DNA of 64,000 nucleotides. It comes from Branchiostoma floridae (lineage: Eukaryota; Chordata; Leptocardii; Amphioxiformes; Branchiostomatidae). The stretch covers positions 27,258,434 through 27,322,433 of the forward strand of contig NC_049980.1 in NCBI RefSeq assembly GCF_000003815.2, written 5' to 3'. A program made the translations under genes and the position numbers. The notes under the pieces are model-generated. The model made no database searches. It was not told the origin of the DNA and was given only the letters and a program-made list of their open reading frames with translations. Positions within the stretch are counted from its first letter, which is position 1; each line of letters opens with the position of its first letter. Below are positions 26,020 to 38,800 of the stretch, in pieces.

Positions 26020-28330
26020 AGTAAACTTTGGGATCAAAAGGTTGACAAGCTCGGTACTCCATAGATCAAACTCAAAGCCGCACACATTGTGAATCATTGT
26101 CATCTAGACCTTTGACCTCTAGACACTATGCTCTATTGTAAATACTTTTTGATTGTTGTATTTTTTTTTAAATGTATGTATTCATGTTGATTGAACCTTG
26201 GAAGATTAGCCCGTAAGGGCTAAAAGGTTTCTTAATAAACAACAATAAACAACACGCAACATGTGTCCCAACAAACGCTGAGTCCATCAAGTCTCCCATA
26301 ACTGTGTCGTGTCATACCATGCACAGAAATGGGCGTGTTTTACCGTTACCTGGTTACCAGACCAACTAGACAATTGTGGTAGCATGCTGGCGGCACACAC
26401 GATCATTTTGTGGTCAATGGCAAGGAATGTTCCCCTGACCTTCAGATCATTGGTACGCTTAACCATAACATTCTTGGGAAGGCGTAACCTCCTTGAACAA
26501 ACTTCAGGCCAAGGCTGTGCAATATTCAGCTAGCCACAAATATCTCATACAAGCTGGTAGGGTTTCAAATATTAAAACTAGGTCAGTGGGTTAAAGAAAT
26601 AGTTTTAGATATTCTGGTCAAGATTGGTAAATTCCACGACTGTGAAGGGTCTACACAGACCAAAGTCCGTGGTTGAGGACTAATCAATGTCATGACTGAC
26701 ACAGTTTTCAATAACTTGAATAATAGTAACAAAGTTCTCAAATAAAGGTGAAGGAAACAAGGGTTCTGCATGGGGGTGGGGAGTGGAGTGTGTTTTAGGA
26801 ATCAAAGTATTTGCGTAGAGGACAGAAGAGACTTGGAAGCTGGATACCAGGCTACCATCTACAGACCTTTATGCTGTATGTAATGAATTAGAATGGCTAG
26901 AGCAGAAAACACAAAAAATAAAATGGCCCATTGCACCTGTTACATCACCATTTTGGCAAATGGTAAAGACTAAAGGAAAATTTAAAAGAAAGCGCTAGGC
27001 AGGTATCACTGTACTTAGTAATTACACTGAATAAGAGTGCAACCTTACCGGGTATTTGTTCACTCAATGATTCCACCCTATGATGGAACTACAGACCAAA
27101 GTCTGTGGTTGAGGACTAATCACTGTCTTGACAAATGACACCGTTGAAATACATGTAATACTAATAGTAACAAAGTCCTCAGTTAAGGTGAAGGAAACAA
27201 GGGCTCGGGGTTAGTGTGTCATGAATCATGTGAAATTGATAATGAATTCGGAAACATTCCAAGTGCATGATGCTAAACTGAACCCCCCACAGATCGTTAC
27301 ATTGCACATGATGAATCTGAACTGTTGAAGTTTGAAACACGAAAAATTAAAACAGCCAAAAAGGTGCTGTCCCCACCTTCACCTTTATATCTTTGCTTCA
27401 CCTGACCTTGACACTGATGTTTGCGATCAAAAGGTGCCCTGTGATTGACAAGGTTACTTCACAGATCAAAGCCACACCTGCAACATGCATCCCAAGAAAT
27501 GTTGAGTCAGTCAACTCTCCCTGAACTGTGTCGTGTCATGCCATGCCCAGAAATGGACGTTTGTTACCGTAACCTGGTTACCAGACCAGCGAGACAATTG
27601 TGGTGGCCTGCTGGCGGCATACAGATCATTTTGTGGTCAATGGGAAGGAAAGACTCCCCTGACCTTCCCATCATTGGATACATTCCTGGAAAGGCACACC
27701 CTCCATGCATGGACAAACTTTAGGCCAAGGCTGTAGAATATTCAACTAACCAAAATATCTGATATACAGTCTGGTAGGGTTCTAAACTAGGTCAGTGGGT
27801 TAAAAATTAATTTTGGAGATTCTGGTCAAGATGTCTTAAGTCTGGAAACTGAATGGGAAGTCCTAAGAAGCCTGTTTTCCTTTAAAACGGTCTGAAATGA
27901 ATGAAAAGAATTTGAGTTGAGTTGGCCTTGTTCTCAAGTAACTTATGTAGATGGGGTGAATAAGTCATTAATGGATTTTCAAATAAAGTCTCAAAGTCTC
28001 TCTCCAAAGAAAAGGTGTGAATGACAATTAACCCCCTAGTGCTTAAAACTTTTGTTTTGTCTTTACCTTTGGCCCCATTTGCCAGATTGGTGATGTCACA
28101 GGCACCTTTTTCTTTTAGATGTAATCTTCCATTTACATAATCTTTTTTTGCGTTTTGTTCCCTGACATTTCTGATTCGAAATGTGCAGTTAACAATCAGT
28201 GGCTGGTTTGGTTTAGTGTAATGTATTCGGAATGTTTCTGAATTTTCTGTAGATTTTACGTGATTCCTAAAACGCTACCGGGCCCCCATGCAGAGCCCCT
28301 GATTCCCTCACCTTTAAGTTTAACTGAGGG
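26020..28330. repeat. Diverged duplicated repeat blocks, spacing about 1.2-1.4 kb
   Basis: 26240-26625 matches 27465-27830 (shared CGTGTCATACCATGC-like, ACCTGGTTACCAGACCA, ATCATTTTGTGGTCAATGG and GGTCAGTGGGTTAAA). 26640-26775 matches 27090-27210 (GTGGTTGAGGACTAATCA, AAGGTGAAGGAAACAAGGG). 28265-28330 carries the latter in inverse orientation. It looks like a tandemly duplicated, rearranged transposon remnant. No intact frame was found. Confidence 0.75.
26192..26252 (+). mobile_element. Retrotransposon-type 3' hairpin tail
   Basis: GAACCTTGGAAGATTAGCCC then GTAAGGGCTAAAAGGTTTC, followed by TTAATAAACAACAATAAACA. A stem (TTAGCCC/GGGCTAA) followed by an AATAAA-type simple tail is typical of non-LTR element 3' ends. 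Assigned by resemblance. Confidence 0.5.
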
Positions 28331-29549
28331 CTTGGTTACTATAATTTCACCTAAATTTCCTGCCAGTTGTGAACACAAATGTAAGTATAAGACAGTGCAG
28401 TCCCCAAACCATACTGTGTGAGAATGCATTCGTCAGGCGGTCGTCCTTATTCAAGTTGATGCTTTTGCCTATGGGGAAATATCAAGGGACATAGAAAAGT
28501 CAGTGAAGAATTGTAAACACGCCCTTGAATTGGTTTTACACTTTTTTTAAAGAAGTGAAAAGCATGTAAGGAGATTATGGTATATGGTATAAATATCTGT
28601 TGCTTTCCATCGTATAAATTCTGTAGAATAGTAACTATACATGTAGTAACTGTACTACAATACAATGTTTCAACTGCAAATTTAGGCCCTCTAGGCACAA
28701 AATAAAGTAAGAGCCAATTAAGATGAATTTACAAAATCATAAATACTGCCTGTAACAGGATGTTTTTTTGTTTAGTAACTAACTGGGAAACCAATTTGTA
28801 CACATTAATAATAAAAGACTTATATCCTCTAACATAGTCGTTTTGGCCTCCCATCTTATCAGGAATCTGTGGATTTAACAAAGGTTTGATCAGACAAGTC
28901 ACTAGTTAAAAGCCAAGTATGTCTGTCATGAAGAGCAGTGGTCAATCTGAACCTTCTGGCAAAATTAACTCCAAATGGTAAGAAACTAAGATATGGAGGG
29001 TGTATACTAAAACTTAAGTATAGCACCTCTGTGTAGGGAAATGCCATCCACCAATCGATTCTGTATCCATTGTTTGTGGAGAGTAGGTCAGTGTTATCAG
29101 TTTGTGTGGGGACTTGACCTTGTAGTAGGAGGGCAAGGAAGGTTTCTATTCACAGGGTTTGAAGTTTGCAGTCAGGGTTTGCAGTTGAAACAATTACGTA
29201 TGGGAGCAGTCACACAAGTAAAGTCTTTTGGCTTAGGTTAAGTCTGCAGGGGAGAAGTTGCATTTAATTTTGACTTTTACTATGCAGCCTGCTTATAGAA
29301 ATGAAGAAAAAAACTTCTTGGCTTTAAAGTTTACGTTAGCCAAAATATGAAAGTACAGAAATCATTTGGATTTGAATATATATGCACTCTTGTGACCGCT
29401 CCTTTGTACCGTAATTTATGAAATAGTATGATGAAACCACATATTTCTGACTTTAAATGCTTTCATAGCTGTCACCTTTAAAACAAAACCACAGTGAACA
29501 TGTCAAGATTAACAATATAATCCATTCGTGTCTCTCCCTCTCCAGCGAC

Positions 29550-31218
29550 ATGCCTAACATCACGAGTGAGAACGGACTGCGAGTGTTGGTGACGGGAGGG
29601 GCCGGGTACCTGGGCTCCTCGATGGTCCCCATGCTGCTCCACGAAGGCTACCACGTCACCGTCTACGACATCTTCGTGCACGGCATCTTCTCGCTCCTCC
29701 CCGTGGCGGACCACCCCAGGCTCCGCGTGGTCTGCGGGGACATCTTGGACGAGGAGCGGCTGGCAGCGGCCATGGCGGATGTCGACTTCATCGTCCACCT
29801 GGCAGCCATTGTGGGTTATCCCGCGTGTGATGCCAACCCCAAACTCGCTGTCAGGGTCAATAAGGTGTGTTCTGTGACAAAAAGCCAAGTGCCAAAAAGC
29901 AGTTACTCAAGCAACTGGATATGATTTTGGAAGTGGTCAGACGTTTCAGATAGTGTCCACTACCTTTCATCAGTGATCTGGCATGGTATCTGAAATGTCT
30001 GACTGTTTCCAAAATCTTATCCAGTTGCTTGAGTTACTGCTTTTTGGCATATTTTATTACCTGGATGTCTAACCTTCATCGGCGTATGTTCTGTGAAATT
30101 GTGTATCCTATGTGGCACTTGTTAATTTTATCCTTATGAACTGCTTAGTAATACATTTTAAGAACTATTGAAACTCAGCTCAGACTACATGTGGCATCCT
30201 TCCTCCCACACCTTTCGGCGTACAGGGCGACGTCCATCTCTGTTTTTATAGCCTTTGGGTCACTCAACTGTACAAGAACTACTCATTCCCTCCCTCATCC
30301 TCACCACACAAGAACTACAGCAGGGGGCTAGTTTACCAGTAGTTGTGTACTAGTATATGTTCAGCTATGGAAGCAGAGCTAGTTGTACTTGTAAGCAGAG
30401 ACAGTAGTAGAAGTCTTTGGCATGACCCAGCCTGGTTTGAAATCACGACCTCCCAAACACAAAGCAAGCACACAGCTATTACACATGTAAAAACCAGACA
30501 CATGTTCATGGTGAGATATTTTTGATGTGAAAATAAACTGCTGTTTTATTTTTATTTTTCTATCACGTATCAGGAGGGTACAGAGAACATCGTCCGGTTG
30601 TTACAGCCCCACCAGGGGATGGTGTACTCCTCGACAGGCTCGTGTTACGGAGCGGTGGAGGGGACGTGCAATGAGGAGACTCCCATCAGCCCGCTGACCC
30701 TGTACGGCCGCACCAAGGCGGAGGGAGAGGCTGCAGTACTGGCGGCAGGGGGCGTCGCTCTCCGCCTGGCGACCGTCTTCGGGGTGTCCCCGCGGCTGCG
30801 CCTGGACCTGCTGGTGAACGACCTGACCAACCGGGCGCTGAAGGAGCACCACTTCTCGCTGTACGAGGGCTCCTTCAGGCGCACCTTCCTGCACTGCAAG
30901 GACGCGGCGCACGCCTTCGTCTTCAGCCTCAAGAACTACGAGCGCATGAAGGGCGGCGCCTTCAACGTGGGCGACGAGAAAATGAACATGACCAAGGCCT
31001 CCGTGGCCAAGTGCATCCAGGAGATGGTTCCCGGGTGCATCATCACGCTGTCGGAAGACGGGGAGGACAAGGACAAACGGGACTATGAGGTTTCCTACGC
31101 TAAGATCCGCAAGCTCGGCTACCATTCCACTCTCAGCGTCCAGGATGGCATACGGGAGCTCGTCAAGGTCCTGCCTGCGATGACGGAGGAGGATATCATT
31201 CGCTGCAGGAACGTATGA
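29550..31218 (+). CDS. Extended SDR, NAD-dependent epimerase/dehydratase family
   Basis: Two coding exons, 29550-29864 and 30574-31218, joined in phase 0 (donor AAG|gtgtgt, acceptor atcag|GAG), 319 residues. Seen: Rossmann nucleotide-binding motif TGGAGYLG at residues 15-22, acidic VVCGDILDE near 67, [17 protein letters not shown], the active-site set Ser125/Thr126, Tyr149 and Lys153 in YGRTK, and DGIRELV near the C-terminus. Known: extended SDRs of this kind act on nucleotide-sugars or other polyol substrates with NAD(P). Substrate cannot be read here. There is no signal peptide or membrane segment, so it is probably cytosolic. The ATG at 29550 lies four bases after an acceptor, so the upstream exon is noncoding. 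Its style ([20 protein letters not shown]) resembles bacterial SDRs more than the vertebrate GALE, TGDS or UXS1 types I recall, which leaves ancient transfer possible. Confidence 0.88.
29890..30049. mobile_element. Foldback element in the SDR coding intron
   Basis: Arms of about 63 bp: TGCCAAAAAGCAGTTACTCA through GGTCAGACGTTTCAGATA, mirrored by TATCTGAAATGTCTGACTG through GAGTTACTGCTTTTTGGCA. Loop of about 35 bases. GTTCTGTGA occurs just outside on both sides (29869 and 30088). No coding capacity. Confidence 0.88.
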
Positions 31219-32509
31219 GATACGGCCGGCATGTGCCGCCCTCCTTTAAAATCTTAGACATTAGGGGTGAATGTGTGTGGGTGACTTCATATAGGACAGT
31301 TTCTCAGACGTAAAAACATATAACAGAATATATGCAGACTAAACGTAAATTATAGGTCTTAAGAGATCATTTCTTCCTAATGTTTCGTAAACATGTGAAT
31401 GTCATGGTAATTATGAGACTTTTTTCCTTATTTCAAATTAATCCATGAATGATTTAAACCCCGGGATTACATGTATATGTGGGGATGTTTATTACAATAT
31501 TGCAATTTTTGTATGGATTTGTACTGATAATTTGCGATGTTTTAAAATCCCTTGCACTTTTGGCCAGTTATTATTATAACGTTACACATTATAGTTTCAT
31601 GGGAACAGCTTTATTTTGTTATAGATTTCTATAGGTAGCCTTTTCAGCAATGCCTCTGACAGAGGCATTTTTAAAAGTACATGTTATGAGTTTCATGGTA
31701 TCTTAATGGTACTCAATGTAAACTGAGAACGATGTTCAAAGTAAATGTTTTTGGTCATTTTTTCACAGAGTAAGTCATTGCACAACAAATCATGCACAAC
31801 AATACTCAAGTTGGGATGAAAAGGGGGTCATCATTACATCATACAAACATGTAGAAACGCTGGTTTGTTACACCCAGCTATGTATTTATTGGTGCCACTG
31901 AAAATTGAGGGAACCATGCTGCCAGTTGTTTTTGTACTGTTTGTAGACACAGCAAGTATGACATCATGACCAAAGTGTGCTTAGAATTTCCGTTTTAATA
32001 TCAATAAAATTAAGTCATTGTCCAGGATATTTTCACTTGAAATGTCATCAAAATCGTACATTCAGCATGCGTAATAATCAGGAAAATTTGTGGATGAAAA
32101 ACTGAGTAGATTCTAAAGATGATCTCCTCTTGATTGTTTTAGAAATAAGTAAATGTTGGATGTGAACAAGGTGTAGGTGTAGGTGTGTACAGTTAACTTG
32201 ATACTAGGTTCATACAAAAATGATAGATAGGCTTCATTGACGCACACTAAGCAAATTCTCACGTAAAAAAGTCTTCTTCCTTTAGATTAAGACTGAACTA
32301 TCTGTGCCATTTTAGATGAATGACCAGGTTGGCCTGGGTACTTGTTTGCTTGTTTGTTTTGTATGTATGTATGTTATCTTGTCTGACACTTCATATGCAA
32401 GGTATTGGAGCTATGTTAAGTTACAAAGTAAGTGAATTAACTAGCATCAATGTAAATTCCAGGCTGTGTTAACTGATAAATATTGGTATCCAACAGCAGC
32501 TTATTGGAC

Positions 32510-32730
32510 AGCATGCCCCCCTCCCCATTCCTTGCTATGGACTTTCTCATGGATCCCATTGTCTGCTGGGAGATGTGGGGAACTGTGGGTAATAATAGTG
32601 CAAACAAACTTGATACCATGATGTAACAGACTGGACTGGAGTCAATAGGCAGTAGGCATGCACTGTATAGTGTATACATATGGCAATGATATCCTCAGTG
32701 TCACACATGTCCACCAGGCTCTGTGGGATC
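32510..32730. repeat. Dispersed repeat, family K (copy 2)
   Basis: CCCATTGTCTGCTGGGAGAT then GTGGGGAACTGTGGGTAATA, related to 10760-10930 (inverse) and 56116-56340. Confidence 0.65.
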
Positions 32731-33299
32731 TGTGAAATAGTCAGTAAGGCATCTGTTTGAAATGACAAATATTTTGGTGACTGCTTGTGGTCAGATCCCT
32801 TTTACTGTGTACATGACTAAATTTCATGTAGGAAAGTCTGTAAAAACATAGAAAAACTTTGTTCAATTACATGTATTGTCTGTAGCCATGTAGCATTAGC
32901 AAGCAAAGACATGGTCCAGCAATGTCTGTCACTTTGACAGTAGGGACAAGAATCACATAACTGGAATTGTATAATACTTGAGATAAAATACAGATGCAGG
33001 TCCAAAATTAGTAGGACATAACATCATTGTGTGTGCACCGTACATGAATAAAGTTACACCAGATTATATATACCTATTTTGTTACTGAAAGTGTTTTATT
33101 TTATTTCCACCAGTGTAGCGCTGGAAGAAATTAAACACCTAAGAGTTGATATCCTCCTGCAAGAGTATACTCTTTGTCTGAGAAACCAAAAGTCCAAGTA
33201 AACATTCTGTTAACTGTTCATTCATGTTTCTGTCATTATTGAAGACCATGGGCTGCTATACAGGTACAGGTCTGCACCTGTACCAATTCTAAACCTCTA

Positions 33300-34280
33300 T
33301 ATCCTTTATCGAACTTTACCCATTATCAAACTTTTACACCTACCCACCTACGAAATATCATCAGGATCCATTCAAGGCTTCTCAAGTTATGCGTTCCACT
33401 AACAAACTGGTGCACACACTCAGCCCGCTACCGTCCTGACGAAAAATGCTCCGCCAACCATTTTCGAACACGACTTTTCTTTCCGCAACCGCTACTTAAA
33501 TACCATGAAAATCCTTACACAGCTTCTTGAGTTATATGCTGTTGGCATGGATTTATGAACTTTCCTCATTAATTATGCAAATTAGCTGTTGATTTGCATT
33601 ATTAGTATTACATTATGTAAGTCATCACTCATTCTATCTACATTACCACAAATCATGATGATCCGTTAACACGTTCTCGAGTTATTCTCGTCAAAGGTTT
33701 GAAAGGAAATCGGTGCCTGCAGTTAAAAAAAACGCTAGGGGGGTCCAAACTCACAGCACTTGCACTATGCCCCAAGGGCTATCTACCACTCAAAAATCAT
33801 GACCACATCATGTTCAGAGCATGAAGTGTCAAAATTAAAAGCTTTGCTGCAATACCTTAGGCAGTCACTAGGAGGCTCATTATTGAACTTGACCTTCTTC
33901 TTGCCACCCCTACCCATCTACGGAATATCATGGAAATCCATCCGCGTCATCTCGAGCTATCTTGTATACAGACAAACACACTTACATGCAAAGCCCGCTA
34001 CAGCACCGTAGGTATGAGCCAGCTAAACCATTTTCGCACTTGACCTTCCTCTTTACAACCGCTAAACACCTGCCGAATATCGTGAAGATGCCCCAGCTGC
34101 GTCTCGAGTTATGCTGTTCACAAACAAGCGCAAAAAAATACAAAGCTCACTACAGTACCGCAGGAAAATGCCAGGTAAACCATTTTCAAACTTGGCATTC
34201 CTTTCGACAACCCCTACACACCTACCAAAAATCACAAAGTTCCATCCACAATTTCTCGAGTTATATGCTGTTGACCTACA
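33300..34280 (+). repeat. Satellite-like array, units of about 150 bp
   Basis: Repeated landmarks are CCATTTTCGAACttGACCTT, ACAACCcCTACacACCTaCC, GAATATCaTGAAgATCCATC, TTCTCGAGTTATgCTGTT and CCCGCTACAGTACCGcAGG (lower case marks variable bases). Copies starting near 33878, 34029 and 34179 are the clearest, with older ones from about 33300 and 33460. Confidence 0.8.
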
Positions 34281-34670
34281 TATAGACCCAAATAACCGAA
34301 AACATACTGTTCTTGGCGAAGAGAATAAATGTTCATCATCGATATCATATATGTACACGCGTATTTGTAATTTTACATTTACGCTCGCCGTTTTCGCGGT
34401 GTCACCTTAATAACCGCGAACCCAAAACCACCGTGTCTAAATGTACATACTTTAGTATAGTAATAGTAATATTATAATGTGTTGGAGGCGATTGTTCTTT
34501 CCGTCTGAAACACACTTGCCGAGTCAGCTAGTACCTTGTTTCCGATTGTCTGTCTGTAAAGGTGTTTCAATAAGTGCAGCAGTACGTGGGTATAAGCGCC
34601 ATCGTGAACTCAAACCCACACCGAACACTCCATTTTCTCATTGCCGCGAAATTAGAACATAGATGTCTAT

Positions 34671-34830
34671 CATTTTGATAAGAAGCTGGTCTTGTGGTTA
34701 GTGTTGTGATCTTATAATCTAAAGGCCCAGGGTTCGAATCCCTGGTAGGCTTCATTGTTGTGCGCTTGGAAAAGGCTCGGGTGAAAATGAGTACCTTGCT
34801 TCGGTTTGAGACTTAGACCAAGTTTCAGTT
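34671..34830 (+). mobile_element. tRNA-derived SINE (copy 1)
   Basis: Box A-like TGTGGTTAGTGTTG and a perfect box B GGTTCGAATCC at 34731-34741, in the right order and spacing. It is followed by a non-tRNA body TTGTGCGCTTGGAAAAG and GAGTACCTTGCTTCGG. A second copy is at 46707-46865. The cloverleaf is imperfect, so it is a SINE head rather than a tRNA gene. Confidence 0.8.
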
Positions 34831-35899
34831 TCTTAAAACCACTCTAGCTTTCGTAATGTTTTTGGGAGAATGTTTTTGATACACCAGTTGTAAAGGTTGA
34901 AATCATTTGGAGAAGGTATGGGGTCGTGGAACTCTAGTTTTTGTTAATTTTGGGGAGAAAATAAATATTTTGGGGAGAAATGTTTTTTCTCCTAAAATGA
35001 TGCACAAATATTGGGGATTTTCGCGCGATCGCATGGAATTACCCATAGTTGATTTTAAAAAATGACGTATATTGCTGGAAAGATAATACTCCAAGGTATT
35101 ATCAAGCCAATAGTAAAGAAAATCGTAAAGTAACAGTATAGTCAAGCCAGTAATCTTCACTGAGATTTTCCCGACATGCAAGGCATAGCTCTCTTGACAA
35201 TTTGATAAGAAAAAACACTAAAAACATTCTAAAAACAAATCTCTTGATAGTTTCAAAGAACGCTTGCAGATAAATGTGCAAAAGTTAGGTGTGACGGATC
35301 GTTCAGTGTAATATAACCAGCTGCTGCCGCGCCGCGTGCCTGCGCCGAAGGGCGGTTACTGACCGGCTATATAAATTTTAGATGCAGATACAGATACACA
35401 GATACAGATAAATCTGATCTTATGGTCAGGGTTGTGAGATGACGTGAGGTCAGTAAGAAAGGAGATAACCCACATAGTTATCTAAACAAAAACAACAGAG
35501 AGAAGGGACGAAATCTGGGTGAACCGGTTTTATCTGTGTTATTAGTTTGTGTAAGTGGGCAGTCCCAGTGGAGAGCCACATTTTCTTCGAGAGTTTCTCA
35601 AGTTAACAAGAAAACCTCGAAAATCTACTCCTCTCTGATCTGTAAACCGGTATGTTTCTACGCTCTGTTCAAATACATAGTTTTTCAATTCTTTAAAGTT
35701 TGTAGATGATGAAGAGTTCGAGCTTCAATCTTGCATATCAATGAGGTTATCACTACCTCATTTACCCACCCACCTCAACAAATTACGCCAACGCTGGCAA
35801 ATAGGCGCCATATTTTCCCATTTTGGTATTTTTTTGTCACGTTGTCCATCTCATGAGGGGAAAAATTTCTCGTTTTTTCCCCCCAAAACTCAGGCAATT

Positions 35900-38800
35900 A
35901 TGAGCGCGTTGATGTCATCCATAAGGTTTACTAGCTGTGACCTTATGTTGTGTTGGAGGCGATGTGTTGGAGCGACATTTACAGAATGCAGACTAAGGAC
36001 AATGAGTGTGTGCGCGAAGCGAATGAAGGTGAGGAAACCATTGGATCCGACTGCAGTAGACGACCCGCAGGACACGGACTTCGGCAACTATGACTTCCCC
36101 TTCGAGAACCTGGTTGTGGAGGGAGGTGGGGCCAGGGGAGTGGCGTATATAGGGTCACTGAGGGTAAGGTGTGAGTTCTTGTATCAATGAATATATTAAA
36201 GCTTCCAAGTACGCGCAAAGTTTTTGTTTGAAATAGATTCCGACGACTTCATACCTTTGACCATGATTTCAGCGACCTCATACCACGAAATATTTACAGC
36301 TGTTGTAGATTTTATGCAAATGAATTGTATATTTAACATAACATAGTTTAGACATGGTAATATTCAACTTGAACTAAATTACACATGTCACAAGTATGAA
36401 ATTATCATTAAACGATTTTGCAATTCTTTGTATTAGTTATGCAAATCAGTTCGCAATTTGCAGTAACAATGGAATTATAGAATTTCTCAGTTCATTATTG
36501 AAGTTACATAATGTGTAAACATAAGTGTACATCTTTGTCAGATGTGTGCTTAATCAAATGTGTACATCTATCAGCTTTCCTCTATGGAATATTTGGCAAA
36601 AACGCCATATGCAGTTCCAAAATAAATGTTCGGAGCGCCCTAACCCTACCGTACGGTATCTACCACTCAAATGTAAACACAAGCGCTATGTAAAGCTGAC
36701 AAAACTGCAACTTTGCTACTTGTTATGGTCATTGTACTAGTTTTAGGCAGTCAGAGGTTATCGTCAGAAACTTTGGGAAGCACAGGGTACTTCAGTGCAG
36801 TGTCTTCTCTATCTCTGTAATCAGGTACTGGAATCTACCGGAATCATTAAGAAGATCAAAAGAGTCGCCGGTGTGAGCGCAGGATCGATGCTCGCGACGT
36901 TCGTGGCCCTGGGGCTCCGGTCGGCGGAGGTAGCCGAGGTGACAGGCGGGGATCTGAGCGAGATAGCTGCTGATGGTATGCTATGACTTTTTTTGATTAA
37001 GTGTTATAATACCATTTGTAGTTAACAAAAGAAATAAAAAGAAGAAGAAAACCACAATTCGTTTGAGACTAGTGTATAATCATAGTGCTGTATTTTTGTC
37101 CAAAGGCCACAAGCTTAAGCATGATGATGTCACCTTTCAAATGAATTTGGTTTAATTCTGTTTTTCATGGATTCACTGTCATTATATGAAAAAGCTGGTA
37201 TCTAGTAACGCTTAAACAACTAACCTTTATCCGCGGGTTAACTTATGTGCGTTTTTTCAAAAGCGGGGTATTTAGGGATATTATGTCGACGGACGGCGGT
37301 TCTAAACTGCAATATCTTCAAAATATTTGAAGTTTGGAACCACCGGCCGTCGACTTGATATCCCTAAATACTCTGCTGTTAAGAACAACGGATAAAGGTT
37401 ACCCGTGGATAAAGGTGAACTAGCGTTACATTGTGACGTATCTTGCACTGTCTTGTAGGAGGAATTCTCCAGACCCTGAAGAAGCCATTCAACTTGTACT
37501 GGCGCTACGGCTGGGAGACGGGCACCAGTTTCAACACCTGGTTCGGAGGTATTGTAGAGAGGTTCACGCGTCAGGGTGACCAACCTGGGAACCCTGATCT
37601 CACCTTCAAACAGGTATGTCAAAACGTGCGAACGTGCAAGGCTTGAGCCCCCTACCAGTTTGCTCTGTAACCGTAGCAGCAAATATTTTTGGATAACTGA
37701 ACAAAAGAACAACGAATTTTTATGATATACGGTGTGCAAGTTGCCTAGTTTCTATTTGCGTTTCATTTGTATGAAGTGACTGGAAAAGATGGCTTGGCTA
37801 TGATTGTTGTGATCTATATGATGTCCCTTTCTGAGTAAAATGTACGAAGTTCTGGGACGAAATTGATGGTTTTTGTATTATGTAACTCTTATTAGTAATG
37901 AATGCCTATGAATCAGCCTGTCTCAACACGGCATTGTGTTTCAGCTACACAGAATGAATGGAGTAGAACTCTGTATTGTGGTGACGAACTTGACTCAGAT
38001 GACAGAAGAGTACTGCCACGTCAAGACCACACCAGACCTGCCCATCCGCAAGGCTGTCAGGATGTCCATGTCCATTCCAGGTTTGGGATTCGTTTCTTAT
38101 TGATCAACAAATTGATGTATATGACACAAAGATGATGCACTTAAGCTAATATCAAACATCACCTCTGAAAATAAAAATTGTAGCTGACAAAGACAATAAC
38201 AATAACAAGTATATCAGAGCATTTGGGTTGGGTAGTCCAAGATGGTATAACAAGATCATACTTGTAAGTTGTCAAGTTGTAAGTTGAAGAAATTAGCAAG
38301 TAATTCAGTCAAGTATAAAACGTTTGTTGTACTTGTCAAATTCGCTCTCGAACAAAATGCTTCTCCTCTCTCAGCCTTGGCACAAGAATGTTATGCTCAC
38401 TACCTAATATGAACTTTGCTAGTTTCGAGATTTTCCAAAATTGAGTACTAACATAAAGTTATGGTCTTCCATTGTATTTGACTAGGACTGTTCCAACCTG
38501 TGTTGACTGACTATCATGGAGACGAGGCGTTCTACGTTGACGGGGGTGTGATCTGTAACTACCCACTCCACTCCTTCGATGGTAGGTACATCCCATGTTA
38601 TTAAATATGATTTCCGATAACGGTATGGTTCTTTTATATAGTTTAATAGTTTTTGACGATTTAAACATTTTTGCATTGTCTGGCATTGGTTCTTTATTTG
38701 CAGGATACTTTTCCCTACATATATTGCTGTCATGTCTTAGTAGGGCGGCTAGGGCCTCATCAAAAATTAGTAACTAGACATAAGTAAGCATCCCTGGCTA

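Larger units (their letters stand above)
23025..29545 (+). other. Repeat-rich interval, probable first intron of the SDR gene
   Basis: No coding exon was recognised. It holds a half copy of MITE family J (24816-24960), the family C MITE (25522-25699), a perfect-armed foldback (25705-25830), a retrotransposon tail (26192-26252) and a diverged tandem duplication (26020-28330). The remainder is AT-rich unique-looking sequence. Confidence 0.5.
31219..35899. other. SDR 3' UTR and intergenic region up to the patatin gene
   Basis: No coding exon was recognised. An AATAAA at 32003-32008 is a candidate poly(A) signal for the SDR. The interval contains a family K repeat (32510-32730), a satellite-like array (33300-34280) and a tRNA-type SINE (34671-34830). 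CTATATAAATT near 35366 could be a TATA-type element for the patatin gene, but the distance to its ATG is large. Confidence 0.5.

Noticed and set aside
29478-29888. 136-residue minus-strand frame opposite SDR exon
   Set aside because: Antisense shadow with no family resemblance.
30601-31125. 174-residue minus-strand frame opposite the SDR
   Set aside because: Antisense shadow of a GC-rich exon; the plus strand carries a clear SDR with its motifs.
34690-34760. Functional tRNA gene
   Set aside because: A and B boxes are present but the cloverleaf stems are poor and the sequence continues into a shared non-tRNA body in two copies, so SINE fits better.
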